A stretch of DNA of 52,257 bases from an uncultured Verrucomicrobia subdivision 3 bacterium (GTDB lineage Bacteria; Verrucomicrobiota; Verrucomicrobiae; Limisphaerales; UBA11358): assembly GCA_903921455.1 (NCBI GenBank), contig CAIXPZ010000268.1, positions 1 to 52,257 of the forward strand. Reading direction: 5' to 3'. How positions within the stretch are numbered: position 1 is the stretch's first letter; every line of letters begins with the position of its first letter. The notes below the pieces were generated by a model that was not told the origin of the DNA, ran no database searches, and saw only the letters and a list, made by a program, of their open reading frames with translations. The translations under genes were made by a program, and so were the position numbers. Of the stretch, positions 8,647 through 17,107 are shown piece after piece.

Positions 8647-9626
8647 TTGGAGTTGGCAGCATTTTATCGGGATAGCCCGATTGGGGTATTTACCAAGTTT
8701 TCATTATGGCTGCACAATAATCATACGAAGCTTAATCAACTCTGCCCCAGCCTTCTTTCTGGTGTTCTGCGGGAAACATATCTACGGAAACCCAACCGCC
8801 GTTTCACCACTTCGGGTTTCACCTTGATTGAATTGCTGGTGGTCATCGCCATCATCGCCATTCTGGCGGCGATGCTGTTGCCGGCGTTGTCTTCCGCAAA
8901 AGAACGCGCCAAACGTTCAACGTGTGTCAATCACCTGCGCCAGATCGGCGTCGGCTTGGCCGTTTATTCGCCTGATTTCAACGACCGTATTCCACGTTGT
9001 GCCTGGGACGATACGATGACAACTTTGGATGACGTGACCTACAACGCCTACTATGGCGGCTTGGCCTCCGCCTACGCGACCAACCTCGCCTGTTTGTTTG
9101 AGGCCAAGGCGACTCCCGATGCAAAGGTTTTTTATTGTTTGAGTGGCACGCAGGTCAAGGGCTTGGGCACGCCGGCTTTTTTACCACCGAGCGGACTTAC
9201 GATAATTATTCCAACGGCGGACAGAAGTGGCCGGATTATTATCCCGGCGACACTTCGCTCCGCGTCCGGGTAGGCTACACATATTTTCCGCAATCCAGCT
9301 CGCGCACATTGGCCAGCATCACCCCCAAAGGCAAAGCTGCCATCACGCCGCCGGCTTCGGCGGTCAAATCCACTGAATTGTCCGCCAATTATTCCATCAC
9401 CACCGATCTGGTTTACCGGACGGACATGTTGACCCACCGGAGCGGCTCGAAGGGTTATGGGATTGATGCCCTTTTTGGCGATATGCAAGTTCAGTTTGAA
9501 CATGACGCAGCCTACTTTGACACAGCCAATGTCTGGTACGACACCAAGAATGGCCAGACCGGTGGCGGTGGGATTGAAAGTAACGGGAACGAATTCCGCT
9601 GGCTCATGATGTCGTTAAAACCGTAA
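8647..9626 (+). pseudogene. Prepilin-type N-terminal cleavage/methylation protein, frameshifted
   Basis: The first frame has a type IV prepilin signature: '[20 protein letters not shown]' then '[15 protein letters not shown]'. Cleavage would be at G/F, with Glu5 and a hydrophobic helix. This is the class of type II secretion pseudopilin-like proteins that are abundant in Verrucomicrobia. That frame continues as '[14 protein letters not shown]' and then degenerates to a stop at 9271-9273. The homologous continuation '[17 protein letters not shown]' runs in another frame from about 9150 to the stop at 9626, ending in the usual 'VQFEHDAAYFDTANVWYD' type tail. A single-base indel near 9147-9175 explains both. 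Either the gene is a recent pseudogene or there is an error in the sequence. The start is uncertain: ATG at 8647 gives an unusually long 56-residue leader before the prepilin motif. Confidence 0.75.
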
Positions 9627-9685
9627 CTCGGCAGCTGGTCGGGCGGGGGCGAGGACTCAATGCCGAAGCGGTTCCGCCACTTCGC

Positions 9686-10012
9686 TCATTGCGGGCGGAT
9701 TGGATTATTTGTGGCAGACGGCTCAAATCGGACGACGGTTTCGTCGGTCTTCGCGTAGCCTAGTTTTTCGCGGGCCAGCCGGGTGACGGTTGCCGGGTCG
9801 TTGCGCAGGGCGTCAATGTCGGCACGGAGCTGATGGGAGATGGCTTCCTGTTTTTGGAGTTCGGTGTCGAGCCGCAGAATTTCCCGGCGCATCCGCTCGT
9901 TCTGTTCGATGGGCTTCTTGTAGGCGAGGCAAATAAAAATCAAAACGGCCAACACCACCAGCGCGATAACCGCCTGGGTGAGCTTGCTCCAGATGCCGAG
10001 ATCAACTTTCAC
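9686..10012 (-). CDS. ftsB: FtsB/DivIC-family septum formation initiator
   Basis: The product is a small 108-aa protein. It has a short cytoplasmic N terminus, one transmembrane segment at about residues 13-31 ('TQAVIALVVLAVLIFICLA'), then a coiled coil at about 35-72 and the short motif 'LAREKLGYAKTDETVVRF'. This layout and the 'A-R-E-K-L-G-x-x-K-x-x-E' motif are characteristic of FtsB/DivIC, the divisome subunit that bridges FtsL and FtsQ in the periplasm. ATG at 10012 is the only reasonable start. No other division genes are adjacent. The symbol is by family; FtsB and DivIC cannot be separated from sequence alone. Confidence 0.82.
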   Translation of the reverse strand: MKVDLGIWSKLTQAVIALVVLAVLIFICLAYKKPIEQNERMRREILRLDTELQKQEAISHQLRADIDALRNDPATVTRLAREKLGYAKTDETVVRFEPSATNNPIRPQ

Positions 10013-10096
10013 CCGGACAGTCTAACGGCGCAGGGTAGGCAAGTGAAAGCGGATTTTACTGACAACTATCCAGTCACGGACTAAATTTGCCGCTCG

Positions 10097-10723
10097 ATGA
10101 TCAAGGCGTTTTTTCTAATATTCGAGCCAAGCGTGGCCTGGGACCGAATTGCCCAAGCAAGACGGGGTTTTGCCTTTATTCTGGGTTTGTATCTCCTGCC
10201 GATGATCATTCTGGTGACTGCTGCCGAGGGATGGGGATTGGATCGCTGGGGAAAATGGCAGCCCAAGTTTCAAAAATTCAAAGAGTTTAGCGTTGGCACC
10301 ATCGTCACGTTTGAAGTGATTCAAGCTGCGCTCCTGTTGCTGATGGTTTTATTAAGCGCCTTGTTGGTCTTAAAAATCAGCCAGACCTTTCACAGTCGGA
10401 GTAAATATCTCGATGCCTTTACCACCATGGCTTACGGCTACAGTCCGTTGTTTCTGGCACGGCTGATGGACGTTGGCCCGATGGTCAGTCCGTGGACCTC
10501 CTGGACCATCGGCATCGTGCTCTCGGTCTGGATACTGTATCAAGGTATCCCGCGCGTGTTGCAGCCGGACCCGACGCATGCCTTCGGGCTTTATCTTTCG
10601 GGCATGATTGTCGTCATCTTGACTTCCGCCCTGGCGCGCTTAATGACCGCCTTATATCTACTCGGCGAGGTGGATTTTCATCATTCCTACCTGACGCATA
10701 AATTTCCGGGATTGTTCCAATGA
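10097..10723 (+). CDS. Yip1-family integral membrane protein
   Basis: The product has 208 aa with about five hydrophobic segments (around 25-45, 70-95, 120-130, 143-158 and 168-192). It opens 'MIKAFFLIFEPSVAWDRIA', the N-terminal pattern 'F-x-x-P-x-x-x-W-x-x-I' of bacterial Yip1-domain proteins. Their molecular function in bacteria is not established; some seem linked to membrane stress or trafficking. The stop overlaps the next start in ATGA, so the two genes are translationally coupled. It is divergent from ftsB (84 bp apart). Confidence 0.75.
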   Translation: MIKAFFLIFEPSVAWDRIAQARRGFAFILGLYLLPMIILVTAAEGWGLDRWGKWQPKFQKFKEFSVGTIVTFEVIQAALLLLMVLLSALLVLKISQTFHSRSKYLDAFTTMAYGYSPLFLARLMDVGPMVSPWTSWTIGIVLSVWILYQGIPRVLQPDPTHAFGLYLSGMIVVILTSALARLMTALYLLGEVDFHHSYLTHKFPGLFQ

Positions 10724-10977
10724 ACTCATCCGCTGAAAGCCAACTGCTCGCCGTGCTCCTGCAACTGGAAGAAACCGTTAAATCCCTCGCCACGGCCAAT
10801 CCCAAACCCAGCCTGCTGCCGTTGTTTGCGCGCATTGACGAACTGGCGGCACAACTGCCGCGCGATACGGATCCGACACTGCTGCATTATTTGCACAAGA
10901 AAAGCTATCAAAAGGCGCAGTTGTTTCTGAAAGGCCGCGACGGAGAAAATCAAATTAGCAACTGCCGCCATGTTTGA
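10720..10977 (+). CDS. Small hypothetical protein coupled to the Yip1-like gene
   Basis: The product has 85 aa. It is not recognised as a named family. It is predicted to be mostly helical ('ESQLLAVLLQLEETVKSLAT' then 'LFARIDELAAQLPRDTDP') with a basic helix at 60-72, no signal peptide and no membrane segment. The start ATG at 10720 overlaps the stop of the Yip1-like gene by four bases (ATGA), strong evidence that it is translated. The same pair order suggests a joint role, but none can be assigned. mnmE begins 48 bp downstream on the same strand. Confidence 0.65.
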   Translation: MNSSAESQLLAVLLQLEETVKSLATANPKPSLLPLFARIDELAAQLPRDTDPTLLHYLHKKSYQKAQLFLKGRDGENQISNCRHV

Positions 10978-11025
10978 CCGGTATATTTTTCGGGCCAGAG
11001 CGCGCCCGTCTTATTCTCTTTTCCA

Positions 11026-12393
11026 ATGATGCTGGATGACACAATCGTTGCCATCGCCACGCCGCTTGGCGAAGGCGGGTTGGCGGTCATCCGCCTCTCG
11101 GGCGCGCGGGCGTTCGCCATCGCCGATCAGGGGTTTCGGCCGGTTGGAAAAAAATCATTGCCGCCCTCCGCCGCGCCGACGCACACCATTCAATTTGGAA
11201 AAATCATCCGTGACGGAAACGTGATTGATGAAGTGCTGCTTGCCGTCCTGCGGGCGCCGCGCACGTTCACCCGCGAGGACACCGTGGAGATTTCCTGCCA
11301 CGGCGGGCTGCTGCCCGCCAAACTCGTGCTCGACACGCTGCTCGCTCAGGGCGCGCGCCTTGCGGAACCCGGCGAATTCACCAAACGCGCATTTCTCAAT
11401 GGCCGGATTGATCTCGCGCAAGCGGAGGCAGTCGCGGACTTGATTCATTCGCGCACCGAATTGGCCCTCGCCGCCGCCAACGAACAGCTTGCCGGCAAAC
11501 TTTCCCAGCGCATCAACCGCCTCCGCGACAATCTGATGCTCACGCTGGCGCACGTCGAGGCGCACATTGATTTTCCTGACGAAGACATTTCGCCCGACAC
11601 AAAGGAAAAACTTTTACAGCGTTTGGAGACGGGTATTACCTTCATGGACGAACTCCTGCGCACCGCGAACGAGGGGCAGATTCTCCGCCGCGGCATCCGC
11701 GCGGCGATCGTCGGGCGGCCCAATACCGGCAAATCCAGCCTGCTCAACCAACTGCTCGGCCGCGACCGCGCCATTGTCTCGCACATTGCCGGCACCACGC
11801 GCGACACCATTGAGGAAACGGCGAACATTCGCGGCTTGCCGGTCATCTTCATCGACACCGCCGGACTGCGGGAGGCGCGGGACGAAATTGAGCAGGAAGG
11901 CATTCGCCGCAGTCGGGAAACGCTCGCGCAGGCGGAATTTATTTTACACGTTCTTGATGCCAGCGAGCCGCTGACGGGCGCGGACGAAATTTATCTAGCG
12001 GAGTTTGCGGCCAAGAAGCGGATTCTGGTCCGCAATAAAACCGATTTGCCCGTGAAGCTAGAATTGCCGGCGGACGCACGCATGGTTGACGTTTGTTGCT
12101 TGAGCGGGCGGGGGATTGAAGGATTGAAGGACGCCATCAAATCGCTCGTCTGGGCCGGCGAAATCAAGGCCGAGATGTTGCAGGTGGCAATCAACTCGCG
12201 ACATCAGGACGCGCTCCACCGCGCCCGCGCCACGGCGCGTCAGGCGGCGGACGCGCTGCGCGGCAATGCCACGCTGGAGCTAGTGGCGATGGATTTGCGG
12301 ATTGCCGCCAACGCCGTGGGTGAAATCGTGGGCAAGACCACCACGGAAGATCTGCTCGACGCCGTCTTCAGCGCGTTCTGCATCGGGAAATGA
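11026..12393 (+). CDS. mnmE: tRNA uridine-5-carboxymethylaminomethyl modification GTPase MnmE
   Basis: The product has 455 aa, the standard MnmE length. The N-terminal folate-binding domain (about 1-118) includes 'SCHGG' and 'EPGEFTKRAFLNGRIDL'. The helical domain is interrupted by the GTPase domain: G1 'GRPNTGKS' at 230-237, G2 around 'TTRDTIEE', G3 'DTAG' at 277-280 and G4 'NKTD' at 337-340. The C terminus 'CIGK' carries the conserved catalytic cysteine (residue 452). With MnmG it modifies the wobble uridine of several tRNAs in the cytoplasm. Two adjacent ATG codons (11026, 11029) could serve as start. All motifs are intact. Confidence 0.96.
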   Translation: MMLDDTIVAIATPLGEGGLAVIRLSGARAFAIADQGFRPVGKKSLPPSAAPTHTIQFGKIIRDGNVIDEVLLAVLRAPRTFTREDTVEISCHGGLLPAKLVLDTLLAQGARLAEPGEFTKRAFLNGRIDLAQAEAVADLIHSRTELALAAANEQLAGKLSQRINRLRDNLMLTLAHVEAHIDFPDEDISPDTKEKLLQRLETGITFMDELLRTANEGQILRRGIRAAIVGRPNTGKSSLLNQLLGRDRAIVSHIAGTTRDTIEETANIRGLPVIFIDTAGLREARDEIEQEGIRRSRETLAQAEFILHVLDASEPLTGADEIYLAEFAAKKRILVRNKTDLPVKLELPADARMVDVCCLSGRGIEGLKDAIKSLVWAGEIKAEMLQVAINSRHQDALHRARATARQAADALRGNATLELVAMDLRIAANAVGEIVGKTTTEDLLDAVFSAFCIGK

Positions 12394-12404
12394 TCCCGGT
12401 GGGT

Positions 12405-12710
12405 TCAGCCCCATTGTTTTCCCATGCTATCCAGTCCGGCACGCTGCAAATCGTCCGGCGTCATGGCCGGATGCAGTTGGACGTCCGCCTCAAAAGTTAG
12501 AAACCACGGTTCAGCCAGCGCGGGAATCTTCGTGGCGTCCGGCAAATTGACCACCAAGAAGGCGGTGCGTTTGCCCTTGATTTCGGTGAAATGGACCGAC
12601 TCCGGCTTGATGGCGCTTAAGATCTTGCCGATCTTTGCGCCCGCCGTGCCGTCTTTCACGGCGGCGTTGAAGGTGTGATGGGGAATCGTGGCGATCAGCA
12701 GCATGCGCAT
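12405..12710 (-). CDS. Small conserved hypothetical protein (about 100 aa)
   Basis: The reading frame extends far upstream into aroB, but the conserved-looking part starts at ATG 12710 (or 12704), giving M-R-M-L-L-I-A-T-I-P-H. The 101-aa product reads as one compact alpha/beta domain: a strand 'MLLIATIPH', a helix, 'ESVHFTEIKGKRTAFLVVNL', then 'ALAEPWFLTFEADVQLHPAM' and 'LDSMGKQWG'. I recall similar short proteins of the 'MLLIATIPHxxFN' type in many bacteria, resembling dimeric ferredoxin-like folds, but no function is known. It lies between mnmE (convergent) and aroB (divergent). There is no signal peptide, so it is probably cytoplasmic. Confidence 0.7.
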   Translation of the reverse strand: MRMLLIATIPHHTFNAAVKDGTAGAKIGKILSAIKPESVHFTEIKGKRTAFLVVNLPDATKIPALAEPWFLTFEADVQLHPAMTPDDLQRAGLDSMGKQWG

Positions 12711-12818
12711 AATTAATATTACTTTTTTGTAGTCTGGAGTTGTTACGGCGCGCCAACATAGGCGAGAGCAAAGCGTGACGGCAAGCCCCAAGACAATTTC
12801 ATTTTTTGACACGCGCGC

Positions 12819-13916
12819 ATGGCTGTTTATCCTTCGGGCATGCGCAATGTTCAAGTTCCACTCGGTGACCGCAGTTACACCATCAGGGTCGGCGGCGGTT
12901 TGTTGTCGCGACTCGGCGCCGAATGCGCACAGCTCAAGTTGGGCCAGCGTTGCGCCGTCATCACGGATGCCAACGTCGGCAGGCAGCTGGCGAAGGCGGT
13001 GTTGAAATCGCTCGCGGCCTCCGGCTTCGAGCCGGTGTTGATTACGGTTCCCGCCGGCGAAAAATCCAAGCGCCTGGAGATGGTGGAACAATGTTACGAC
13101 CAGTTGGCCGCCCACCGCTTGGAGCGAAAGTCCTTCATCGTAGCGCTCGGCGGCGGCGTGGTGGGCGACCTCGCGGGCTTTGTGGCGGCGACGTATCTGC
13201 GCGGCATTCCGTTCGTGCAAGTGCCGACGACGCTGCTAGCACAGGTGGACAGCTCAGTCGGCGGCAAGACGGGGGTGAATCTCAAGGCGGGCAAAAATCT
13301 GGTCGGCGCCTTTTATCAGCCACAGCTTGTGCTGTGCGACCTGGACACCCTGAAAACGCTGCCGAAGCGCGAATATATTTCCGGCCTGGCCGAAGTCATC
13401 AAATACGGCGTCATATACGATGCGGTTCTCTTTGCGCAACTGGAGCGCACCCTGCCGAAGTTGCTCCAGCGCGACGCCGCGACGCTGCGCAACGTCATCG
13501 CGCGCTGCTGTGAAATCAAGGCGGCGGTCGTCGGCCAGGACGAGACAGAAAGCGGCTTGCGCGCGATTCTCAATTTCGGCCACACCATCGGCCACGCGAT
13601 TGAAAACAGTTCGGGCTATGGAACCTATTTGCACGGCGAGGCGATTGCCATCGGCCAGGTGGCGGCGGCGAAGCTTTCGCAAAAGCTGCTCAGCCTGTCG
13701 TCCGGTGACGCGAAGCGGATTGAAGCCCTGTTGGTTGAAGCCGGCTTGCCGGTGAGTATAAAATTGAATGCGATTCAACGTAAGAAACTGTTTGCGGCGA
13801 TGTTGCTGGATAAAAAAGTCAGCGGCGGGGAAGTAAAATTTGTGCTGGCGGAAAAGATCGGCCGGGTGAAATTCGGCTGCAACGTCGCCGCGCCGTTGCT
13901 TCGCGAAGTAATTTAA
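12819..13916 (+). CDS. aroB: 3-dehydroquinate synthase
   Basis: The product has 365 aa, typical for AroB, which converts DAHP to 3-dehydroquinate in the shikimate pathway using NAD+ and a divalent metal. The NAD-binding motif 'GGGVVGD' is at 111-117. The substrate loop 'PTTLLAQVDSSVGGKTGVN' is at 136-154. Metal ligands are expected in 'GLAEVIKYG' (Glu), 'NFGHTIGHAIE' (His) and 'YLHGEAIAIG' (His), all present. The start may be ATG 12819 or the in-frame ATG 12840 (MRNVQVPLG); the shorter one would begin right at the conserved domain. No other shikimate gene is in the window. Confidence 0.95.
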   Translation: MAVYPSGMRNVQVPLGDRSYTIRVGGGLLSRLGAECAQLKLGQRCAVITDANVGRQLAKAVLKSLAASGFEPVLITVPAGEKSKRLEMVEQCYDQLAAHRLERKSFIVALGGGVVGDLAGFVAATYLRGIPFVQVPTTLLAQVDSSVGGKTGVNLKAGKNLVGAFYQPQLVLCDLDTLKTLPKREYISGLAEVIKYGVIYDAVLFAQLERTLPKLLQRDAATLRNVIARCCEIKAAVVGQDETESGLRAILNFGHTIGHAIENSSGYGTYLHGEAIAIGQVAAAKLSQKLLSLSSGDAKRIEALLVEAGLPVSIKLNAIQRKKLFAAMLLDKKVSGGEVKFVLAEKIGRVKFGCNVAAPLLREVI

Positions 13917-13919
13917 TGG

Positions 13920-15068
13920 TCACAGCCGTCGCCGGAGTTTGACGAGGGTCAAATCATCCGGCAGATGGATTTGATTGCTATATTCGAGCAGCTTCTCGTT
14001 GAGTTTTTCCAAATCCAGATGCCCGTCGGATGCTCCGCTCATGAGGTCATGGGTCAGGTGGATCAAGCCACTCTGTTCCAGCAAATTTTCCCCGGCGTCA
14101 AAAATTTCCGTGGCTCCGTCGGTGAAGGCGAGCAGGGTGTCGCCCGGGGCCAGTTGCGCCTGATATTCCGTGTATTGCGCGTCGGGCCACAGGCCGAGGG
14201 CGCTTTGTCCCTGGCCGATGGTTTCAGCCTTGAGGTTGCTGCGAAGGATCAGCGGCGAAGGATGTCCCGCCCGGACGCAGCGCAGATGCCCGCAGGTGGC
14301 ATCGTAGATGATGTAAACCGCGGTGCAAAAAAAACCGGTGTCGTGGACCAGGCCATTCAGCCGCCGGTTGAGGGTGCGCATGAAAAACGCCGGCGTGCCC
14401 AGCTTGTCGCGATGATCCTCCCAGAGCATCCGCAATTGCATGGTGTAAAGCGCGGCAGCCAGGCCGTGACCGATGCAATCCGCCACGAGCAGGGCGTAAC
14501 GGTGCGCGCTTAATTGTTCGATCCGGCAGAAATCGCCGCCGACAATTTCCCGCGCCTGATAGACGGTTTGAAACTCCACGCGGCGGTCGCTGGGCAATTG
14601 GCAGAAGAGGGATTGTTCCTGAATAGATTTTGCCCGCAGCAAATCGTGAAGGTTGTGGCGCAGGTCGCGAAAGACTTCAATGCCGCCGACCACTTCACCG
14701 GCGGCGTTCGTGACAGGCGAAACCGAGACTTCCACCGGGACACGGCGCTGAGCTTTGTTCTGGGCAAACAACAGCAGGGGTTCGTGGCTGGGCTGATGGG
14801 TGATGATGCTGCGGTGCAGCGGGCAGGTGTCGTGACCGCACAGACAGTGCCCGTCTTTGTCCAGATGGCAGAGGACGTTGTCGAAACAGCTCTTGCCGAC
14901 AACCTCCTCGGCGCGCCAGCCGGTGATGCGCTCGGCGGCGCGGTTCCAGAAAAGAATCTTCCGGTTGACATCAGTGATGTAGGCGCCGTCCGCGAGGGAA
15001 TTTAAGATATCGGGTTCGTAAAGGCTCTCAAGCAGAGTGCCGTCTGCAAAAAGGCTGTTTGTTTTCAT
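13920..15068 (-). CDS. PAS-domain SpoIIE-type (PP2C-like) serine phosphatase
   Basis: The start chosen is ATG 15068, preceded by AGGGATT; the upstream in-frame ATG at 15098 is possible. The product (382 aa) has an N-terminal PAS domain (about 20-130: 'LADGAYITDVNRKILFWNRA'). It contains a cysteine-rich insertion, Cys61, 67, 75, 77 and 82. A linker helix follows, then a SpoIIE/RsbU phosphatase domain (about 165-380). The acidic metal ligands are in 'VGGDF', 'ADCIGHG', 'FTDGATE' and 'LPDDLTLV'. Such proteins dephosphorylate anti-sigma antagonists or other phosphoserine targets, with the PAS domain as sensor. No anti-sigma or STAS gene is adjacent, so the target is unknown. It is convergent with aroB (3 bp between stops). 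Confidence 0.88.
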   Translation of the reverse strand: MKTNSLFADGTLLESLYEPDILNSLADGAYITDVNRKILFWNRAAERITGWRAEEVVGKSCFDNVLCHLDKDGHCLCGHDTCPLHRSIITHQPSHEPLLLFAQNKAQRRVPVEVSVSPVTNAAGEVVGGIEVFRDLRHNLHDLLRAKSIQEQSLFCQLPSDRRVEFQTVYQAREIVGGDFCRIEQLSAHRYALLVADCIGHGLAAALYTMQLRMLWEDHRDKLGTPAFFMRTLNRRLNGLVHDTGFFCTAVYIIYDATCGHLRCVRAGHPSPLILRSNLKAETIGQGQSALGLWPDAQYTEYQAQLAPGDTLLAFTDGATEIFDAGENLLEQSGLIHLTHDLMSGASDGHLDLEKLNEKLLEYSNQIHLPDDLTLVKLRRRL

Positions 15069-15276
15069 AATCCCTAAATCGGTTCCTACCTGATGCAAGC
15101 TTGCTCCTCAATTAGAAGATATCAACCAGAATCTTTATGGCCGTATTTGGCGGTCATCCTGACAATTTTTACGAGGTGTTCGGAACGAACCGATGTGAGA
15201 ATTCGGTGGAAGGATTAAGGCTTCCTTTTTCTGGTTGTTTAATTAGCTTGTCGCCACTCATCAACGTGACTTTGAA

Positions 15277-16122
15277 ATGAAATTTGGCATCAATACCTTT
15301 CTCTTCACCTCGCCTTTCACCAACCAGAGCACGCGGCTGTTTGCGCAATTCAAGGCCTGGGGCTTTGACGGCGTGGAGATCGCGGTGGAAAACCCGGCGG
15401 ACCTAGATCCCGTGTTCGTAAAGGCGCAGCTTGATCGCCACGGTTTGACGTGCACGTCCGTCTGCGCTTGTTTTCCGCCCAGTCGCGATTTGCGCGGAAC
15501 GCTGGCCCAGCAGCGGGCGACCCTCGTTTATCTGAAACGCCTGCTGGAGATGTCGGACATCCTCGGCACGGACATCGTGATGGGGCCGCTTTATTCGGCG
15601 ACCGGCCGGGCGGAAGCGGTTTCGCCACGGGAATATCAACGCCAGTGGCGCACGGTGCGCACCCACCTGAAAACCATCTGCGAATATGCCGAGGCCAGGG
15701 GAAAGGTGATCTGTCTGGAGCCGCTCAACCGGTTTGAGACGGATTTCTTGAACACGGTGGAGCAGGGATTGCAGATGATTCGCGAGGTGAACAGTCCCGC
15801 GCTCAAACTCCTGCTGGACACGTTCCACATGAACATCGAGGAAAAAAATCCGGTGGCGGCCATCCGGCGGGCGGGTCGGCATGTGGGACACATCCATGCC
15901 AGTGCGAGCGATCGCGGCACGCCCGGCAATGATCACGTGGACTGGGCTAGGGTGGCCCGGGCCCTGAAAGACATTCGCTATGACGGCGCGGTGGTCATTG
16001 AATCGTTCACGCAAGACGTGAAAGTCATCGCGCGGGCGGCAGCAATCTGGCGCAAGATCGAGCCGAACCGGAACGACATCGCCCGCCACGGCCTGAAATT
16101 CCTAAAAAGGACTTTAAAATAA
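15277..16122 (+). CDS. Sugar phosphate isomerase/epimerase (TIM barrel, ketose 3-epimerase-like)
   Basis: The 281-aa AP-endonuclease-2-like TIM barrel begins 'MKFGINTFLFTSPFT'. The four metal ligands of D-psicose/D-tagatose 3-epimerases are all in place: Glu148 ('CLEPLNR'), Asp181 ('LLLDTFHMN'), His207 ('HIHASASDRGTPG') and Glu242 ('VIESF'). The spacing matches that of the known epimerases. The likely reaction is C3 epimerisation of a ketose or isomerisation of a sugar or keto-sugar; the substrate is not certain. There is no signal peptide, so it is cytoplasmic. It lies 58 bp upstream of the ThuA gene on the same strand, suggesting a two-gene operon for sugar processing. Confidence 0.82.
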   Translation: MKFGINTFLFTSPFTNQSTRLFAQFKAWGFDGVEIAVENPADLDPVFVKAQLDRHGLTCTSVCACFPPSRDLRGTLAQQRATLVYLKRLLEMSDILGTDIVMGPLYSATGRAEAVSPREYQRQWRTVRTHLKTICEYAEARGKVICLEPLNRFETDFLNTVEQGLQMIREVNSPALKLLLDTFHMNIEEKNPVAAIRRAGRHVGHIHASASDRGTPGNDHVDWARVARALKDIRYDGAVVIESFTQDVKVIARAAAIWRKIEPNRNDIARHGLKFLKRTLK

Positions 16123-16180
16123 CCTGTAATCTACCCGTAGATTTTCCGTCCTAAACCCTGACCGATATCCTGATTCAACT

Positions 16181-17101
16181 ATGAAGTCCCTCCTCACGTT
16201 GTTGCTGCTGTCCCTCGTCGCTTTCGCGCCTTTGCCGGCGCGAGCGGAAACCAAGCGGATTGTCATGATCGCGGGCAAGCCCAGTCATGGTCCGGGCGAA
16301 CACGAGCACCGGGCGGGGTTGCTGCTGTTTCAAAAATGTCTCGCGACGGTTCCAGGCATCCAGGTGGAGGTTTACACCAATGGCTGGCCGGAGGATTCCG
16401 CGGTATTGAACGGCGCGGCGGCCGTGGTGATCTATAGCGACGGCGGCCTGGGACATCCCGCGCTGCAGGCGGATCATTTGCAGCGGCTCGCGGCGCTGAT
16501 GAAGCAAGGCGTGGGGCTAGCATGCTTGCACTATGCCGTTGAAACGACGATGGAGCAGGGGCAGCAGGAATTTCTCGACTGGATCGGCGGCTGTTTTGAA
16601 ATCCATCATTCCGTGAATCCCCATTGGCTGGCCGATTTCAAAACACTGCCGGATCATCCCATCGCGCGCGGGCTGAAACCGTTCAGCATGAAAGACGAAT
16701 GGTATTTCAATATGCGCTTCCGCGACGGCACCAATGGCGTGCAGTTTATTCTCCCGGCGGTTCCGCCCGCGGAAACCATGAGCCGGGCCGATGGGCCGCA
16801 CGAAGGCAATCCCGGGGTGCGGGCGGCGGTGGCGCGGGGAGATTCGCAGGCGGTAGCTTGGGCGAGCGAACGTGCCGATGGCGGCCGCGGCTTTGGTTTC
16901 ACGGGCGGACATTTCCATCGCAACTGGGGCGATGATAATTTTCGCAAGGTCGTGCTGAACGCCATCCTCTGGGTGGCCAAGGTGGAAGTGCCCCCAACGG
17001 GCGTGCAGTCCACCGTTACCGCCGCTGATCTGGAGCAGAACCTGGATGCGAAAGGTCCCAAGGCCAAAGCCAAATCCGTCGCCGCGCCTGCCGGTAAATG
17101 A
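16181..17101 (+). CDS. Secreted ThuA-domain protein (first copy)
   Basis: The product has 306 aa with a clear signal peptide ('MKSLLTLLLLSLVAFAPLPA', cleaved near RA-E). The ThuA-like fold (class I glutamine-amidotransferase-like) follows: 'KRIVMIAGKPSHGPGEHEHR' at the start, 'AVVIYSDGG', 'GVGLACLHYAVE' and 'GRGFGFTGGHFHRNWGDDNF'. ThuA was first described in trehalose utilisation of rhizobia; related domains are widespread in Planctomycetes and Verrucomicrobia, often beside Gfo/Idh/MocA dehydrogenases. The catalytic role remains unsettled. The end is an Ala/Lys-rich tail. It probably acts in the periplasm, in an operon with the epimerase gene, and converges with the second ThuA gene (6 bp between stops). 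Confidence 0.85.
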   Translation: MKSLLTLLLLSLVAFAPLPARAETKRIVMIAGKPSHGPGEHEHRAGLLLFQKCLATVPGIQVEVYTNGWPEDSAVLNGAAAVVIYSDGGLGHPALQADHLQRLAALMKQGVGLACLHYAVETTMEQGQQEFLDWIGGCFEIHHSVNPHWLADFKTLPDHPIARGLKPFSMKDEWYFNMRFRDGTNGVQFILPAVPPAETMSRADGPHEGNPGVRAAVARGDSQAVAWASERADGGRGFGFTGGHFHRNWGDDNFRKVVLNAILWVAKVEVPPTGVQSTVTAADLEQNLDAKGPKAKAKSVAAPAGK

Positions 17102-17107
17102 CCGCGG

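Noticed and set aside
12711..13220. Extension of the small minus-strand protein upstream to 13220
   Set aside because: It would lie inside aroB on the opposite strand; only the part from 12710 looks like a real protein.
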